A stretch of 34,689 nt of DNA from Pirellulaceae bacterium (GCA_028280445.1 JANQLU010000058.1:1-34689); one strand, 5' to 3'. Positions 1 to 8,973 are shown, numbered from the stretch's first letter. Notes: generated by a model from the letters alone, not told the origin. Numbers and translations are program-made.

Positions 1-77
1 AAACTGCTTCCAAACAAAAAGCAACCCAAAACCAGACCCAGACAACTGTAAGCATCCAAAATCCCGGACAATATTGG

Positions 78-97
78 GCTGAGCCAGTGGCACCCAA
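78..97. repeat. Dispersed repeat family D, partial copy
   Basis: Short degenerate copy of a dispersed motif built around CCAGTGGCACCC, the right half of a palindrome (GGGTGCCACTGG...CCAGTGGCACCC) that recurs near 4831, 4930, 9417, 9580, 33237 and 33339. It lies just downstream of the methyltransferase stop. No coding content is seen in bases 1-140. Confidence 0.6.
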
Positions 98-140
98 AAA
101 GTTTCATGTCCATCGTTTTTTGATGACAGCAGGAGGACGT

Positions 141-884
141 TCAGGATTGTTTTGGTGTGCAAACAAACCATTCACCAAGAACCTTGCGGCCTTCGGAAGC
201 CAACAAGGCTCGATCGTTGTCGTGCAGTGATTCCAATTCAGGAATGTTCGCCCAGTTGCGGGGCGTTGCTTTCAATAGTTCGACATCAAAGCTCTGTTCG
301 AGGCGCGAATGAAATTCCTGTCGATCCGGAATCGGTTCCATCAGTTGGTCGTGGATTTCAATGATCATGGTGCAGCCCGCTAATGCTTGAACATTTTCTG
401 GCGTAAAGATTTCAAACTCGGCACCTTCAACATCGCACATGAGCAGCGTTTCAGCGGGTGTGTATTTGTCGAACATCTTGCTTGGAAAATTCGCTTCGGC
501 CGCACCGGTAATTTCAATTTGATCGGATACGCCATTGAGTTTGGCGTTTTCTTCGATCGCCGCGCGGCCATCAGATTCCATTTCAAAACACAGCGCACGT
601 TCGCAATTTAGAAACCGAGCGACGGCGATTGAAAAAAATCCGTCGCCCGCGCCCAAGTTGACGAATTGTTTGTGGCGGAACGACTGGACCAGCCATTCGA
701 TCACATTCGCTTCGTACAACCCAAAATACTTGAGGGCCAAACTGGTTTCGCTGATATGCCCCGAATGAGAAAATTGATAGCCGCGAAATGGTCCGTATTG
801 CACAATCCGCTGTTTGCCAGCGAGAACTTTACGACAAACATTTTTGCGATGAAGTTTTACCAAAGGTTTGGTTAGAGAAAGCAT
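141..884 (-). CDS. FkbM-family SAM-dependent methyltransferase
   Basis: The 247-residue protein carries a class I methyltransferase fold. The glycine-rich SAM motif FVNLGAGDGFFSIAVAR lies at about residues 74-90, an acidic residue ends the next strand (CFEME, about 99-103), and the FkbM hallmark CDVEGAEFEIF is at 150-160. FkbM-type enzymes O-methylate sugars, lipids or secondary metabolites; the substrate here cannot be read. The start is an ATG at 884 and the stop lies at 141. There is no signal peptide, so it is probably cytoplasmic. It is transcribed divergently from the desaturase with a 395-base gap containing a palindromic repeat, and no operon partner is visible. The family assignment is firm and the role unknown. 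Confidence 0.85.
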   Translation of the reverse strand: MLSLTKPLVKLHRKNVCRKVLAGKQRIVQYGPFRGYQFSHSGHISETSLALKYFGLYEANVIEWLVQSFRHKQFVNLGAGDGFFSIAVARFLNCERALCFEMESDGRAAIEENAKLNGVSDQIEITGAAEANFPSKMFDKYTPAETLLMCDVEGAEFEIFTPENVQALAGCTMIIEIHDQLMEPIPDRQEFHSRLEQSFDVELLKATPRNWANIPELESLHDNDRALLASEGRKVLGEWFVCTPKQS

Positions 885-1038
885 CTGTTTTCTGCTCCAA
901 AACGAATCCGTTCATTCTCGGACATTTGAGTTATTTCACCGATTTCTCACAAGGCGAATCTGAGAGTTCGGACGATCCACTGCGAAACGTGCGTTTTCGC
1001 TCATGCGGTTTCCCTAAATTCTCAGATCGGTTGGGGTT

Positions 1039-1150
1039 GGTGAAAAAGGGGTCGGGAGTCAATTGCCGGAACGGCCCTCCGGGTGCTTATGCACAATTGA
1101 CTCCCGACCCCTTTTTCACCCGCCCGCGCAATCGACTCCCGACCCCTTTA
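1039..1150. repeat. Family A long-armed palindrome, copy 1, plus extra arm
   Basis: Two perfectly complementary 27-base arms (1039-1065 and 1094-1120), each containing GGGGTCGGGAGTC or its complement, enclose a 28-base loop that holds a smaller inverted repeat (CCGGA/TCCGG). A further right-arm-like segment (ACTCCCGACCCCTTT) follows at about 1135-1149. The gap 885-1279 otherwise shows no gene. The loop of the 7268 copy is the reverse complement of this one with a single change, so the element is mobile or has been inverted. It resembles REP/RAYT-type palindromes, but no transposase is present in the window. Confidence 0.9.
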
Positions 1151-1279
1151 ACAATGAACTCTCAAATTAGCTCACTACCTGTCCGTTTTGGCTATTTGTT
1201 TTGTGCGGTCGGAGAGCTACACTGGGTGATTGTTTTTTGCACCAGAGATCAATTTTTTAGTCCGTTTTCCAGGTTTTCA

Positions 1280-2296
1280 ATGTCAACCGAAGTTGCAAAA
1301 GAAAAGCAAACCGCTCCGCAAAAAAAACACAAAAACTACGAGACCGATGAGCATCAGGCGGACATTGTTCGCAAGCATGGTCGCATCGAAAAACCCGAGG
1401 CAACGCAGCCGCTGGTGTTGTACAAATCGTATACGATTGTTCTGGCATCGATCCACTTGTTATGTTTGCTTGCGTTCATTCCGTATTTCTTTTCCTGGAC
1501 CGGATTAGTCATCGCGATCTTGGGGCATTTCGTTTATGGAATGCTGGGCATCAATGTTGGCTATCATCGGTTGTTGACCCATCGTGGATTTAAATGCCCG
1601 TTGTGGCTCGAACACTTTATGGCCATCCTCGGTATTTGCAATTTGCAGGACAGCCCGGCGCGGTGGGTCGCGATCCATCGCATGCATCATCAACATAGTG
1701 ACGATCAACCCGATCCCCATTCTCCCAAAGCTGGATTTTGGTGGGGACATTTTGGCTGGGTCATTTTTAGAAACCGAGATCACGATAAAACCAGTCACTT
1801 TGAACGCTACGTTCGCGATTTATTGCGAGACCCGTTTTATTTGAAATTGGAACGACGGGGACTTTGGTTTGGGATCTATCTGCTGCACGCGATTGCCTAC
1901 TTTGCCGTCGGTTTCGGTGTCGGTTGGTTTTGGAATCAGCCCGGCGGTGCGGCTGGCGCATTGCAATTGGGATTGAGTTTTCTGGTTTGGGGAGTTTTTG
2001 TTCGCACTGTTTTTGTGTTGCATGGAACTTGGGCGGTAAACTCGGTCACTCATGTGCTCGGTTATCGAAATTATGACACGCGAGATGACAGCCGAAATCA
2101 ATGGCTGGTTGCATTGCTGACTCACGGCGAAGGCTGGCACAACAACCATCATGCAACGCCGCGTGCAGCAGCTCATGGACATCGTTGGTGGGAAATGGAT
2201 ATGTCCTGGTGGGTGATCCGTGGCCTTGAGATTGTCGGGTTGGCCAAAGATGTCGTGCGGCCCAAAAATCCGAAAGCCAAATCGGCGGACCATTGA
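1280..2296 (+). CDS. Membrane fatty-acid desaturase (acyl-CoA delta-9 type)
   Basis: The 338-residue integral-membrane di-iron desaturase has the three histidine boxes of the family: HRLLTH at 96-101, HRMHHQH at 133-139 and HNNHH at 287-291. These ligate the two irons that insert a double bond into a saturated acyl chain. Hydrophobic stretches at about 50-92 and 198-248 flank the boxes as expected. The motif GEGWHNNHHATPRAA is typical of bacterial stearoyl-CoA desaturase homologues. The reading frame stays open upstream to 788, but that extension crosses the family A palindrome and the antisense methyltransferase, so the ATG at 1280 is preferred. The lysine-rich N-terminus (1-45) is probably cytoplasmic. 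MnmD follows 36 bases downstream on the same strand. Confidence 0.92.
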   Translation: MSTEVAKEKQTAPQKKHKNYETDEHQADIVRKHGRIEKPEATQPLVLYKSYTIVLASIHLLCLLAFIPYFFSWTGLVIAILGHFVYGMLGINVGYHRLLTHRGFKCPLWLEHFMAILGICNLQDSPARWVAIHRMHHQHSDDQPDPHSPKAGFWWGHFGWVIFRNRDHDKTSHFERYVRDLLRDPFYLKLERRGLWFGIYLLHAIAYFAVGFGVGWFWNQPGGAAGALQLGLSFLVWGVFVRTVFVLHGTWAVNSVTHVLGYRNYDTRDDSRNQWLVALLTHGEGWHNNHHATPRAAAHGHRWWEMDMSWWVIRGLEIVGLAKDVVRPKNPKAKSADH

Positions 2297-2332
2297 TCGT
2301 TCGTTTTGAAAGTTTTTTCATTCAGATAGCTC

Positions 2333-3109
2333 ATGCGCCCGGATAAAAAATCGAGCTTGGTGAATCCGTCAGCTCGCCCCTCCAGGCCGCGCATGGCCAT
2401 CGCCGATTCCGATTTCGAAGTTGTTGTCACCGACGACGGAAGTCGAACACTTTTTTCTCCGGCGTACCAACAAACGTTTCATAGCGAGTCAGGTGCGTTA
2501 TCCGAATCGAAATTGGTGTTCATTGAAAACAGCGGTTTACGGCAGCGGTTGCAGGCGGGCCAATCAACGCGGGTTTTGGAAATCGGTTTTGGAACGGGAC
2601 AGAATTTTTGCTTGTCCGCATCGATCGCTTTGCAAAATTCTGCGGTGTTGCACTACCACACCGTGGATCACAATTTTTTGCCGGGCAAAGTCATCGACCA
2701 TTTGCAGTTTTCGGATTCTACGGAATTGAATACTGGGTTTGAGTGGCTGCAGTCCTGGTATCCATCGATCGAATTACTCAAGGTCGGCCAGGTTTTTCAG
2801 GTTGATCGAGACGGCATTGATTTTCAGGCGACCTGTTCGCCGGCCGACGCGCTCGAATTGGAATCAGCGATCTACGACATTGTTTACTTGGACGCATTTA
2901 GTCCGGAAAACAATGCCGAACTGTGGACGGCCGCGTTTTTCAAAAAACTTTACAGTGCGTTGCAACCTGACGGACGACTCGTCACCTATTGTGTCAAATC
3001 GGAAATCCAACGACGACTTCAAAGTGCCGGGTTTGACGTCCGAAAAACGCCGGGGCCGGTTGGAGGTAAACGAGAAGTGTTGATTGCGGTCAAAAACAGC
3101 GGCGGTTGA
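2333..3109 (+). CDS. mnmD: MnmD-like tRNA (5-aminomethyl-2-thiouridine) methyltransferase
   Basis: The 258-residue protein matches the methyltransferase half of MnmC (DUF752). An early DDGSRTLFSPAYQQTFHSESGA segment (about 34-55), the SAM-binding EIGFGTGQN (83-91) and the catalytic-region YLDAFSPENNAELW (185-198) occur in the family order, ending in GKREVLIAV. MnmD methylates aminomethyl-U34 of certain tRNAs to methylaminomethyl-U34. The FAD-dependent MnmC oxidase domain is absent, so this is a stand-alone MnmD as known from several bacteria outside the gamma-proteobacteria. The start may instead be the Met at residue 21 (2393), because the first 20 residues are basic and unlike the family. 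It converges with mqnD, 17 bases between stops. Confidence 0.88.
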   Translation: MRPDKKSSLVNPSARPSRPRMAIADSDFEVVVTDDGSRTLFSPAYQQTFHSESGALSESKLVFIENSGLRQRLQAGQSTRVLEIGFGTGQNFCLSASIALQNSAVLHYHTVDHNFLPGKVIDHLQFSDSTELNTGFEWLQSWYPSIELLKVGQVFQVDRDGIDFQATCSPADALELESAIYDIVYLDAFSPENNAELWTAAFFKKLYSALQPDGRLVTYCVKSEIQRRLQSAGFDVRKTPGPVGGKREVLIAVKNSGG

Positions 3110-3126
3110 ATTGGTTTGCAATTGGT

Positions 3127-3984
3127 TTACAGGATTTCCAATTCGGAATTTTCCGGTGCGGCAATACCGATCGAATTTGCCTGAGTCGAAAGCTCGTGCA
3201 GGGCGCGGCGTCCCGTTTCTCCGAGATCAATCGTCCAGTCGTTGACGTACAAATCGACATGGGACATTAAGACCTGGTCTGAAAACTCTTGCGCATAACG
3301 ACGCATGGACAACAGCGTTTCTGGTCGATGTTCGTTGCCATATTCGATCGATGACCGAATCACGGCATTGATTTTCTGCAACACATCAGTGCCGAGTTGT
3401 TTTTTTCCCAGCAGCCCGCCCAGTGGCAAGGCACATTTTGTTTCCGATTCCCATCGCGTTCCTAGATCGGCGACACATCCCAGGTTGCTTTCGCGCCAAG
3501 TAAACCGTCCTTCGTGAATGCAAACGCCAAAATCCGCTTCGCCTCGCGAAAGCATGGGCATGATTTCGGAAAAAACAACTTGACGCAGTTGAACATCCAA
3601 CGGGTAAAACAATTGGAACAACAGCGTTGCTGTCGTATGTTGACCAGGGCAAAGGACAATCGGCTGCCGACCATACCGTTGCTGAAAGGATTCGACGCTG
3701 TCGGCGGCTGCGTTTTGCTCGGCCGCTAATAACAACGGGCCAACGCCAAAACCCAATGCCGATCCGCTGGGCATCACCAACATTTGGTCAGCCAACAAAA
3801 TGGCCGCATGAAAGCTGGCTTTTGCGATATCAAAATCTCCGACGAACAGCCGATCGTTCAGTTCCTGAATATCGAGCAATTCGAACTCGAATTCGAATCC
3901 TCCGCAGTCGACCTTGTCCGTCAAAAGTCCGTGAAACGCAAACGTATCATTGGGACACGTCGAAATTCCAATTTTGATTTTCAA
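3127..3984 (-). CDS. mqnD: 1,4-dihydroxy-6-naphthoate synthase, menaquinone futalosine pathway
   Basis: The 285-residue protein begins with (M)KIKIGISTCPNDTFAFHGL, the signature opening of MqnD. This enzyme converts cyclic dehypoxanthinyl futalosine to 1,4-dihydroxy-6-naphthoate in the alternative menaquinone pathway. The fold is a periplasmic-binding-protein-like two-lobed enzyme without a signal peptide, consistent with a cytoplasmic role. Supporting segments are the internal SGSALGFGVGPLLLA and the C-terminal helical YVNDWTIDLGETGRRAL. The initiation codon is TTG at 3984, chosen because homology starts immediately there. Other mqn genes are not in the window. Confidence 0.9.
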   Translation of the reverse strand: MKIKIGISTCPNDTFAFHGLLTDKVDCGGFEFEFELLDIQELNDRLFVGDFDIAKASFHAAILLADQMLVMPSGSALGFGVGPLLLAAEQNAAADSVESFQQRYGRQPIVLCPGQHTTATLLFQLFYPLDVQLRQVVFSEIMPMLSRGEADFGVCIHEGRFTWRESNLGCVADLGTRWESETKCALPLGGLLGKKQLGTDVLQKINAVIRSSIEYGNEHRPETLLSMRRYAQEFSDQVLMSHVDLYVNDWTIDLGETGRRALHELSTQANSIGIAAPENSELEIL

Positions 3985-4115
3985 GCCAATGCCCCGTTTG
4001 TCGATGATTGTTTCATTCGGTTAACTTAAAATGTTGTCGTACTTGTGTCGACAACCGGCTCGACGAATTTCGAATTGCGTTGTCTGGCTGGACCTCACGA
4101 TCTGAAGGTGTCGTT

Positions 4116-4679
4116 TTGAATCGCTTCGCCAAAATAAAAGCGAATTTCTCATTGCTGTTGGTATTCGAAATCGTGATTGCCATCGGGTTGGGTTTTGGGC
4201 AGGCAGATTTGACCAAGCATGTATTGCGTAGTTATCGGTTCGATTCAGGGCCACAAGATATGCGTACGGTTTCCAGTACGTTACCAGCAGATTTGGCAAA
4301 GGCACCTTGGCCGAAGTCGTCAAATGGAATTGATTTTTTGTTCTGGGGGTTACTCCATGGGATCGTGTTTTTTGGACTCGTCCATTTTGTTTCCCGAAAA
4401 ACCATGAAGTTGAAAACGCAACCCATCGAAAAAACTGCGATGCTGACAACCGTTTTGTTTTTGGTCATGCTGGTTTGCGCCATGATCATGCGTAGATTCT
4501 ACGACCAACTTGAAATCATCTTTGTTGTCGCTTTTGTTGCGCAGTCGATATATTTTTGGCAACGTCTCAATGACGAGTTGCCAGAATGGGATTGGAAAGG
4601 CGTGATGATCGGAATATTTCTGTTTGAGCTGCCAGTCATCTCGGGCACAGTCATTTTGTTTCGCGTTTACAACTTTTGA
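4116..4679 (+). CDS. Hypothetical multi-pass membrane protein
   Basis: An unrecognised, strongly hydrophobic protein with about five membrane segments: FSLLLVFEIVIAIGLGFG near the start, then FLFWGLLHGIVFFGLVHFV, TTVLFLVMLVCAMIM, IIFVVAFVAQSIYFW and GIFLFELPVISGTVILF. No ATG is well placed. TTG codons occur at 4008, 4080 and 4116, and 4116 leaves a short basic N-terminus (LNRFAKIKANFS) before the first helix. The longer form (from 4008) would add 36 Cys/Arg-rich residues. It is divergent from mqnD with about 130 bases between starts. The stop merges with a family A remnant. Coding character is supported by the regular helix spacing; function is unknown. Confidence 0.6.
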   Translation: MNRFAKIKANFSLLLVFEIVIAIGLGFGQADLTKHVLRSYRFDSGPQDMRTVSSTLPADLAKAPWPKSSNGIDFLFWGLLHGIVFFGLVHFVSRKTMKLKTQPIEKTAMLTTVLFLVMLVCAMIMRRFYDQLEIIFVVAFVAQSIYFWQRLNDELPEWDWKGVMIGIFLFELPVISGTVILFRVYNF

Positions 4680-4758
4680 TCCCGACCCCTTTTCGGAAAG
4701 TTGAGCATGAGATGAGCGGCAATGCGCAAACCCGGGAGGGCGAGGCTCCTGCCGAGCC
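4678..4758. repeat. Family A arm remnant followed by family C repeat
   Basis: Directly after the membrane-protein stop lies ATCCCGACCCCTTTT, a lone family A arm. At 4734-4758 follows GGGAGGGCGAGGCTCCTGCC plus GAGCC, a member of family C, which recurs at 19444, 23101 and 33121. Family C is itself an imperfect hairpin. Confidence 0.75.
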
Positions 4759-4767
4759 TAATTCTGC

Positions 4768-4830
4768 GAGCGGCAAGGCGCTAGCCCGCTAGCCGCCGGT
4801 ATATCTAAAGTTCACCAGCGGCTAGCGCAA
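4768..4830. repeat. Family B hairpin (decayed copy)
   Basis: Inverted repeat of GAGCGGCAAGGCGCTAGC and GGCTAGCGC, with an internal duplication (GCTAGCCCGCTAGCC) and a mismatch in the right arm. It is the internal hairpin of the MITE-like element, here without the outer terminal repeats. Confidence 0.8.
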
Positions 4831-4953
4831 GGGGTGCCACTGGCCCCAGCCAGTGCGAGGCTACCAACCGCTGCAACAATGTCATGAATTGATTTCGATC
4901 TACCTGCTTTGCGCCAAGGAAAACGCAATCACTGGCAGAGCCAGTGGCACCCA
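4831..4953. repeat. Two family D copies in inverted orientation
   Basis: GGGTGCCACTGGCCCCAGCC at 4833-4852 and CACTGGCAGAGCCAGTGGCA at 4930-4949 are two members of the same palindromic family in opposite orientation. About 75 bases of unremarkable DNA separate them. The 4680-5047 gap consists almost wholly of repeat fragments. Confidence 0.8.
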
Positions 4954-4973
4954 AACCGAGCCTGATCCCGTGA

Positions 4974-5036
4974 GTAGCAAGGCGCTAGCCGCCGGTATTC
5001 GAGGATTCACCGGCGGCTAGCGCCTCGCCGCTCACA
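4974..5036. repeat. Family B hairpin adjacent to hemW
   Basis: AAGGCGCTAGCCGCCGGT and ACCGGCGGCTAGCGCC form an almost perfect stem-loop. It ends about 12 bases beyond the hemW stop codon on the minus strand, so it could act as a transcript-end structure for that gene, although no T-run follows. Confidence 0.85.
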
Positions 5037-5047
5037 TTGATCGCCAC

Positions 5048-6205
5048 TTAAAGTAATTCGACGAAGATGGAATCGCTCACGAGCAAACCTCGGCGAGTCA
5101 ATCGAAGATAGCCATCAGAAATTTCCAACAGTCCGTTGTCGATCAAAGATTCCAATTTCTGCGACCCGACAAGTTCGTCAGGTGTCACCCTTGTTTCAGC
5201 AACGAATTGATCGATGTTCAAACCGCGGGTTTGGCGAAGTGCAAAAATCAATCTTTCGCGCCATCGCGTTTGGCGATCCAATGTTTCCGTTTGGTCGATG
5301 GCGGCGCCATTTTGAAACATGCATTTGATGTACGTCGTTACACTTTGATGATTTCGTCGCCGAGTCACACCATCAAAGCTGGCGGCGCCTGGGCCAAAAG
5401 CCAGATAGGGCACTGCGTTCCAGTAGACTTGATTGTGCCGACACTGATGACCCGTTTGTGCAAAACTTGAGATTTCATACTGCAACAATCCAGCTTCGGA
5501 AAACGTGTCGATTGTCATTTCATACATGTCGGCCGATTGATCGTCGGATACCGTAAGTGTTTGGCCATGCATTTGACGATTCCAAAACTGTGTGCCTTTT
5601 TCGATCGTCAAACCGTAGGTCGATACATGCTCGGGCGCCAAGTCGACGGTCTGCGTCAACTCGGCACGCCAATCTGCCAGTGTTTCGCCAGCCGTACCAA
5701 AGATGAGATCGATCGAAATGCTCGTGGCGAATGTTCTGGCGAATTCGATCGCCCGCGAGATATGTTCGACGTGATGCGTTCGTTCGAGGAATTTCAATTT
5801 CGACGGGTTAAAGGACTGGACGCCAAAGCTGGCTCGATTGACGCCGATTTCCTGCATTGCTTGGGCGCGCTCGGCATTCATATCGTTCGGATTGATTTCA
5901 ATCGAAAACTCAAACCCATCGGCAAATTTAAATTTGTTCGACAAGATGGCGAACAGTTTTTCGATTTGGCTGCCGGACAGATGCGATGGTGTTCCGCCTC
6001 CCCAAAACATCGTATCGATGGTCTGGGGTTCGGGAATTTGTTCGACTTCGATCGCCAATGCCTCGATGTATCGTTGCACGAGGTCATCACGTCCGGTGAT
6101 CAGTGCAAAATTGCAATAGCCACAACGATGAGCACAAAACGGAACGTGAACGTAGACGCTCCGTGATTGAGAGTGAGGAACGTTTGTCGTCTGTCGTTGG
6201 CTCAC
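5048..6205 (-). CDS. hemW: HemW-like radical SAM heme chaperone
   Basis: Radical SAM protein of the HemN/HemW group. With the start chosen, it has SVYVHVPF followed by C24AHRC28GYC31, the CxxxCxxC iron-sulfur motif, then FWGGGTPSHL and a later HNQVYW. The HNxxYW motif is the heme-binding signature of HemW, which delivers heme to respiratory enzymes and is not a true coproporphyrinogen oxidase. The frame remains open upstream to 6340, which would overlap the next gene by 53 bases and add a Cys-rich tail unlike the family. GTG at 6205 gives 385 residues, close to the usual ~380; TTG at 6274 is an alternative. It lies downstream of the RNase Z-like gene on the same strand. Confidence 0.85.
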   Translation of the reverse strand: MSQRQTTNVPHSQSRSVYVHVPFCAHRCGYCNFALITGRDDLVQRYIEALAIEVEQIPEPQTIDTMFWGGGTPSHLSGSQIEKLFAILSNKFKFADGFEFSIEINPNDMNAERAQAMQEIGVNRASFGVQSFNPSKLKFLERTHHVEHISRAIEFARTFATSISIDLIFGTAGETLADWRAELTQTVDLAPEHVSTYGLTIEKGTQFWNRQMHGQTLTVSDDQSADMYEMTIDTFSEAGLLQYEISSFAQTGHQCRHNQVYWNAVPYLAFGPGAASFDGVTRRRNHQSVTTYIKCMFQNGAAIDQTETLDRQTRWRERLIFALRQTRGLNIDQFVAETRVTPDELVGSQKLESLIDNGLLEISDGYLRLTRRGLLVSDSIFVELL

Positions 6206-6287
6206 GTTGTCGACGTGTTTCGTTTTGGCGTATCGTTGATCAGTTTTTTCAGGACTGCGTTGAATTGTTAACAAGCAACTGCTGGAC

Positions 6288-7127
6288 TTACAGCCAAACA
6301 TGCAGACGTCCGCCCAGCATATCAGGAAGCCGTTTTTCAACGAGATGTTTCGCTTGTCGAGCGTTGTAACGCGTACTCAAATGCCCCACGATGATAATTT
6401 CGTTTTCGAATTTGTCAGCGCGGGCAACATAATCGTCGATATGCATGTGTCCGTTTTTGTGAATCAATTCTTTACGGTGCTGCGGGTCAACAAAAGTCAG
6501 TTCGCTGATCAGAATTTTGGTTTGATACAAAATTGGATATTCATCAAACACTTCCGGCGTACTGTCACCGACAAAACCGACCAGTGGAGTGCGGTGCTCG
6601 ACGGTGATTTCCGTTCCGCCTTCACGCAGTTTTCGAATTTCGTCGCCGGGCAGCTCCAGATACTCTTTTTTCAATTTGAACCGACGTTGATAGACAATGT
6701 AACCGACACTGGGGATCGTGTGCCGGGTTTTGATGACGTCGATGATCAATTCGCGTGAAAATTCAATTTCGTCACCTGGAATCACACCGATCAATTCGCA
6801 TGGCAGTCGTCCGCGGTCCAGCCGAGTAAACGCACTCAAAATGGATTTGACATTGCCGACGGCATACTCCGGTAAATACACCGTTGGCGGCGACATTTTC
6901 ATCATCCGTCGACGCGCAACATAGGACGGCAGCGCGGCAATGTGATCCAAGTGCGTGTGCGAAATAAACCAGTTTGACGTTCCCATAAAATCCCAGGGAT
7001 GAGCGCCGAGATCGAAACCCATTCGCAGCTCAGGAATCCGCCAATAGGACTGGACGGCGGCGCGGGAATAGCCTTCGACCGTCAGGCCGTCGTGGTGAAT
7101 CGATTTTACGGGTGCATTGTCAAGCAT
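6288..7127 (-). CDS. RNase Z-like metallo-beta-lactamase-fold hydrolase
   Basis: The 279-residue protein has the metal-binding motif SHTHLDH at 56-62. The rest of an RNase Z-type active site follows: FVGDST near 205, ISELTFVD, HMHIDDY and GHLSTRY near the C-terminus. The terminal GHLSTRY corresponds to the HFSxRY motif of tRNase Z, which trims tRNA 3' ends. A flexible-arm exosite typical of bacterial RNase Z is not obvious, so another nuclease or hydrolase role is possible. Starts at ATG 7127; the stop at 6288 lies about 80 bases before the preferred hemW start. Cytoplasmic, with no signal peptide. Confidence 0.8.
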   Translation of the reverse strand: MLDNAPVKSIHHDGLTVEGYSRAAVQSYWRIPELRMGFDLGAHPWDFMGTSNWFISHTHLDHIAALPSYVARRRMMKMSPPTVYLPEYAVGNVKSILSAFTRLDRGRLPCELIGVIPGDEIEFSRELIIDVIKTRHTIPSVGYIVYQRRFKLKKEYLELPGDEIRKLREGGTEITVEHRTPLVGFVGDSTPEVFDEYPILYQTKILISELTFVDPQHRKELIHKNGHMHIDDYVARADKFENEIIIVGHLSTRYNARQAKHLVEKRLPDMLGGRLHVWL

Positions 7128-7267
7128 CTTTTTAATGGTTTATATATTCCGTCGCCATTTTATATGGCTGAATGACAACGGAGTTCTGTTCAGGTTCATG
7201 GAAGAGAAACGCGAGTTTATCGGAAAGTCTGGTTTGGCGGGAGTACGGTGGTCGGTTGTAAAGGGTT

Positions 7268-7400
7268 GGTGAAAAAGGGGGCGGGAGTCAATTGTGCGTA
7301 AGCACCCGGAGGGCCGTTCCGGCAATTGACTCCCGACCCCTTTTCACCCCTGAGCCCTGCAAAAACTCCCGCCCCCTTTTTCTCTCAACCCTTTTTCACC
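7268..7400. repeat. Family A long-armed palindrome, copy 2, plus extra arms
   Basis: Arms at 7268-7294 and about 7323-7348 pair almost perfectly. The loop is the reverse complement of the loop in the 1039 copy with one change. As in copy 1, an additional right-arm segment follows (ACTCCCGCCCCCTTTTTCTC, about 7365-7384), then a short CCCTTTTTCACC tail to 7400. The gap 7128-7475 holds nothing else recognisable. Confidence 0.9.
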
Positions 7401-7478
7401 AACCTGACACGAAGTGCTGTTATTTGATGATCCTTCGAGTTACGATGGCGTTGCAAAGCGTTTTGAGCAACTGGTTTG

Positions 7479-8969
7479 ATGAGTATCGAGAGAATGGGTT
7501 TTCCAATGCGTTTGAGTCTGGCAATTTTGTTTTTGTTCGCCGCCGTGTGTCGGGCCGACGGCAATGATGTTTCTGCGAAGACCAGTGATAAAAAAGCGAG
7601 AAAGCCGAATATCATTTTCTTTTTCGCCGATGATTTGGGATACGGCGAACTGGGATGTTATGGTCAAAAATGGATCAAGACACCGAATATCGATGCGATT
7701 GCAAAAAACGGCATTCGATTTACACAACACTATTCGGCTCAAGCGGTTTGCGCGCCGTGTCGTTGTTCGTTGATGACGGGACTGCATCAAGGGCATGCGT
7801 ATATTCGCGGCAATGGAAATCCAAAAGAACGTCGTGGCAAGGGAAAGCCGCGAGATCTGTATTTTCCTGGCCAGCATCCGATTCCTGATCAAACATTGAC
7901 CATCGCCGAAGTGTTAAAAAAGCAGGGCTATAAAACGGCGGCGATCGGCAAATGGGGGTTGGGTTTCGAAGGCTCCAGTGGCGATCCCAACAAACAGGGT
8001 TTCGATTTGTTTTATGGGTTTTTGTGCCAGGTCCACGCTCACAATCATTATCCAAGGTTTCTGTGGAAGAACGGAAAAAAACAACTTCAGAAAGGCAATG
8101 ACCGAACGCTCAACGGTGAAACTTTTTCGCAAGATCAATTCACCAAAGAGGCTTTGGAGTTTATCAAAGCGAATCGGGACGAACCGTTTTTTTTGTACAT
8201 GCCTTTCGCCATTCCGCATCTTTCGATCCAGGTCACTGACGAGTCATTGAAACAATACAAAGGAAAAATTCCTGAAGAAAAATACCAACATCGTGGTTAT
8301 CTGAAACATCCTTTTCCGCGCGCGGGATACGCGGCCATGATTAGCCATTTGGATCGCGACATCGGCAAAATTGTTTCGCTGGTCAAACAGTTGGGACTCG
8401 AAGAAGACACGTTGATCATGTTTTCATCGGACAACGGTCCCACCTATCGACGGTTGGGCGGCAGCGATTCTGTATTTTTCAATTCGGCTGGCAAGTTCCG
8501 CGGCTACAAAGGTGATTTGTGGGAAGGCGGCATTCGAGTGCCGATGGTGGCCAGTTGGAAAGGCAAGATTAAACCCGGTTCGGAGTCGGATTTGATTTCG
8601 GCTTTGTGGGACATGTTTCCAACGTTTTGCGATGTGTCGGGAGCCAAGACACCAGAGAATATCGACGGCATCAGCCTGTTGCCAACGCTGCTAGGCAAAG
8701 GCGAGCAGAAAAAGCACGAGTATTTGTATTGGGAGTTTCCCAGTTACGGCGGACAACAAGCGGTCCGCATGGGAAAATGGAAAGGCATTCGGCGAAATTT
8801 GTTCAAAAAACCAGACGCTCCGCTGATGTTGTTCGATTTAGAAAGCGACATTGGCGAACAAACGGACATCGCCAAAGACCATCCAGAAGTCGTCAAAAAA
8901 ATCCGCGCCGCGATGAAAGATTCGCACGTCAATTCAAAGTTGTTCAAGTTTCCGGCGTTGGATAAGTAA
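7479..8969 (+). CDS. Secreted arylsulfatase A-like sulfatase
   Basis: Formylglycine-dependent sulfatase of about 496 residues that hydrolyses sulfate esters, in planctomycetes usually from sulfated polysaccharides. The opening [20 protein letters not shown] supplies the two metal-binding aspartates. The signature [12 protein letters not shown] contains CxPxR, whose first Cys (about residue 91) would be oxidised to formylglycine. IGKWGLG and FSSDNGPT carry further active-site positions. The N-terminus contains a signal peptide ([19 protein letters not shown]); the mature start could follow ATG 7479, 7494 or 7506. No anaerobic maturase (anSME) or FGE gene is nearby. It stands alone between repeat clusters. 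Confidence 0.92.
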   Translation: MSIERMGFPMRLSLAILFLFAAVCRADGNDVSAKTSDKKARKPNIIFFFADDLGYGELGCYGQKWIKTPNIDAIAKNGIRFTQHYSAQAVCAPCRCSLMTGLHQGHAYIRGNGNPKERRGKGKPRDLYFPGQHPIPDQTLTIAEVLKKQGYKTAAIGKWGLGFEGSSGDPNKQGFDLFYGFLCQVHAHNHYPRFLWKNGKKQLQKGNDRTLNGETFSQDQFTKEALEFIKANRDEPFFLYMPFAIPHLSIQVTDESLKQYKGKIPEEKYQHRGYLKHPFPRAGYAAMISHLDRDIGKIVSLVKQLGLEEDTLIMFSSDNGPTYRRLGGSDSVFFNSAGKFRGYKGDLWEGGIRVPMVASWKGKIKPGSESDLISALWDMFPTFCDVSGAKTPENIDGISLLPTLLGKGEQKKHEYLYWEFPSYGGQQAVRMGKWKGIRRNLFKKPDAPLMLFDLESDIGEQTDIAKDHPEVVKKIRAAMKDSHVNSKLFKFPALDK

Positions 8970-8973
8970 GATA

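Noticed and set aside
788..1279. Upstream extension of the desaturase frame by 164 codons
   Set aside because: It runs through the family A palindrome and antisense to the methyltransferase; desaturase homology begins only after ATG 1280.
4230..4250. GGTTCGATTC resembling a tRNA T-loop
   Set aside because: No acceptor, D-arm or anticodon arm can be paired around it; it lies inside the membrane-protein frame.
5537..6166. 209-codon plus-strand frame opposite hemW
   Set aside because: Antisense shadow of a gene with strong motifs; no ribosome-binding site and no recognisable domain.
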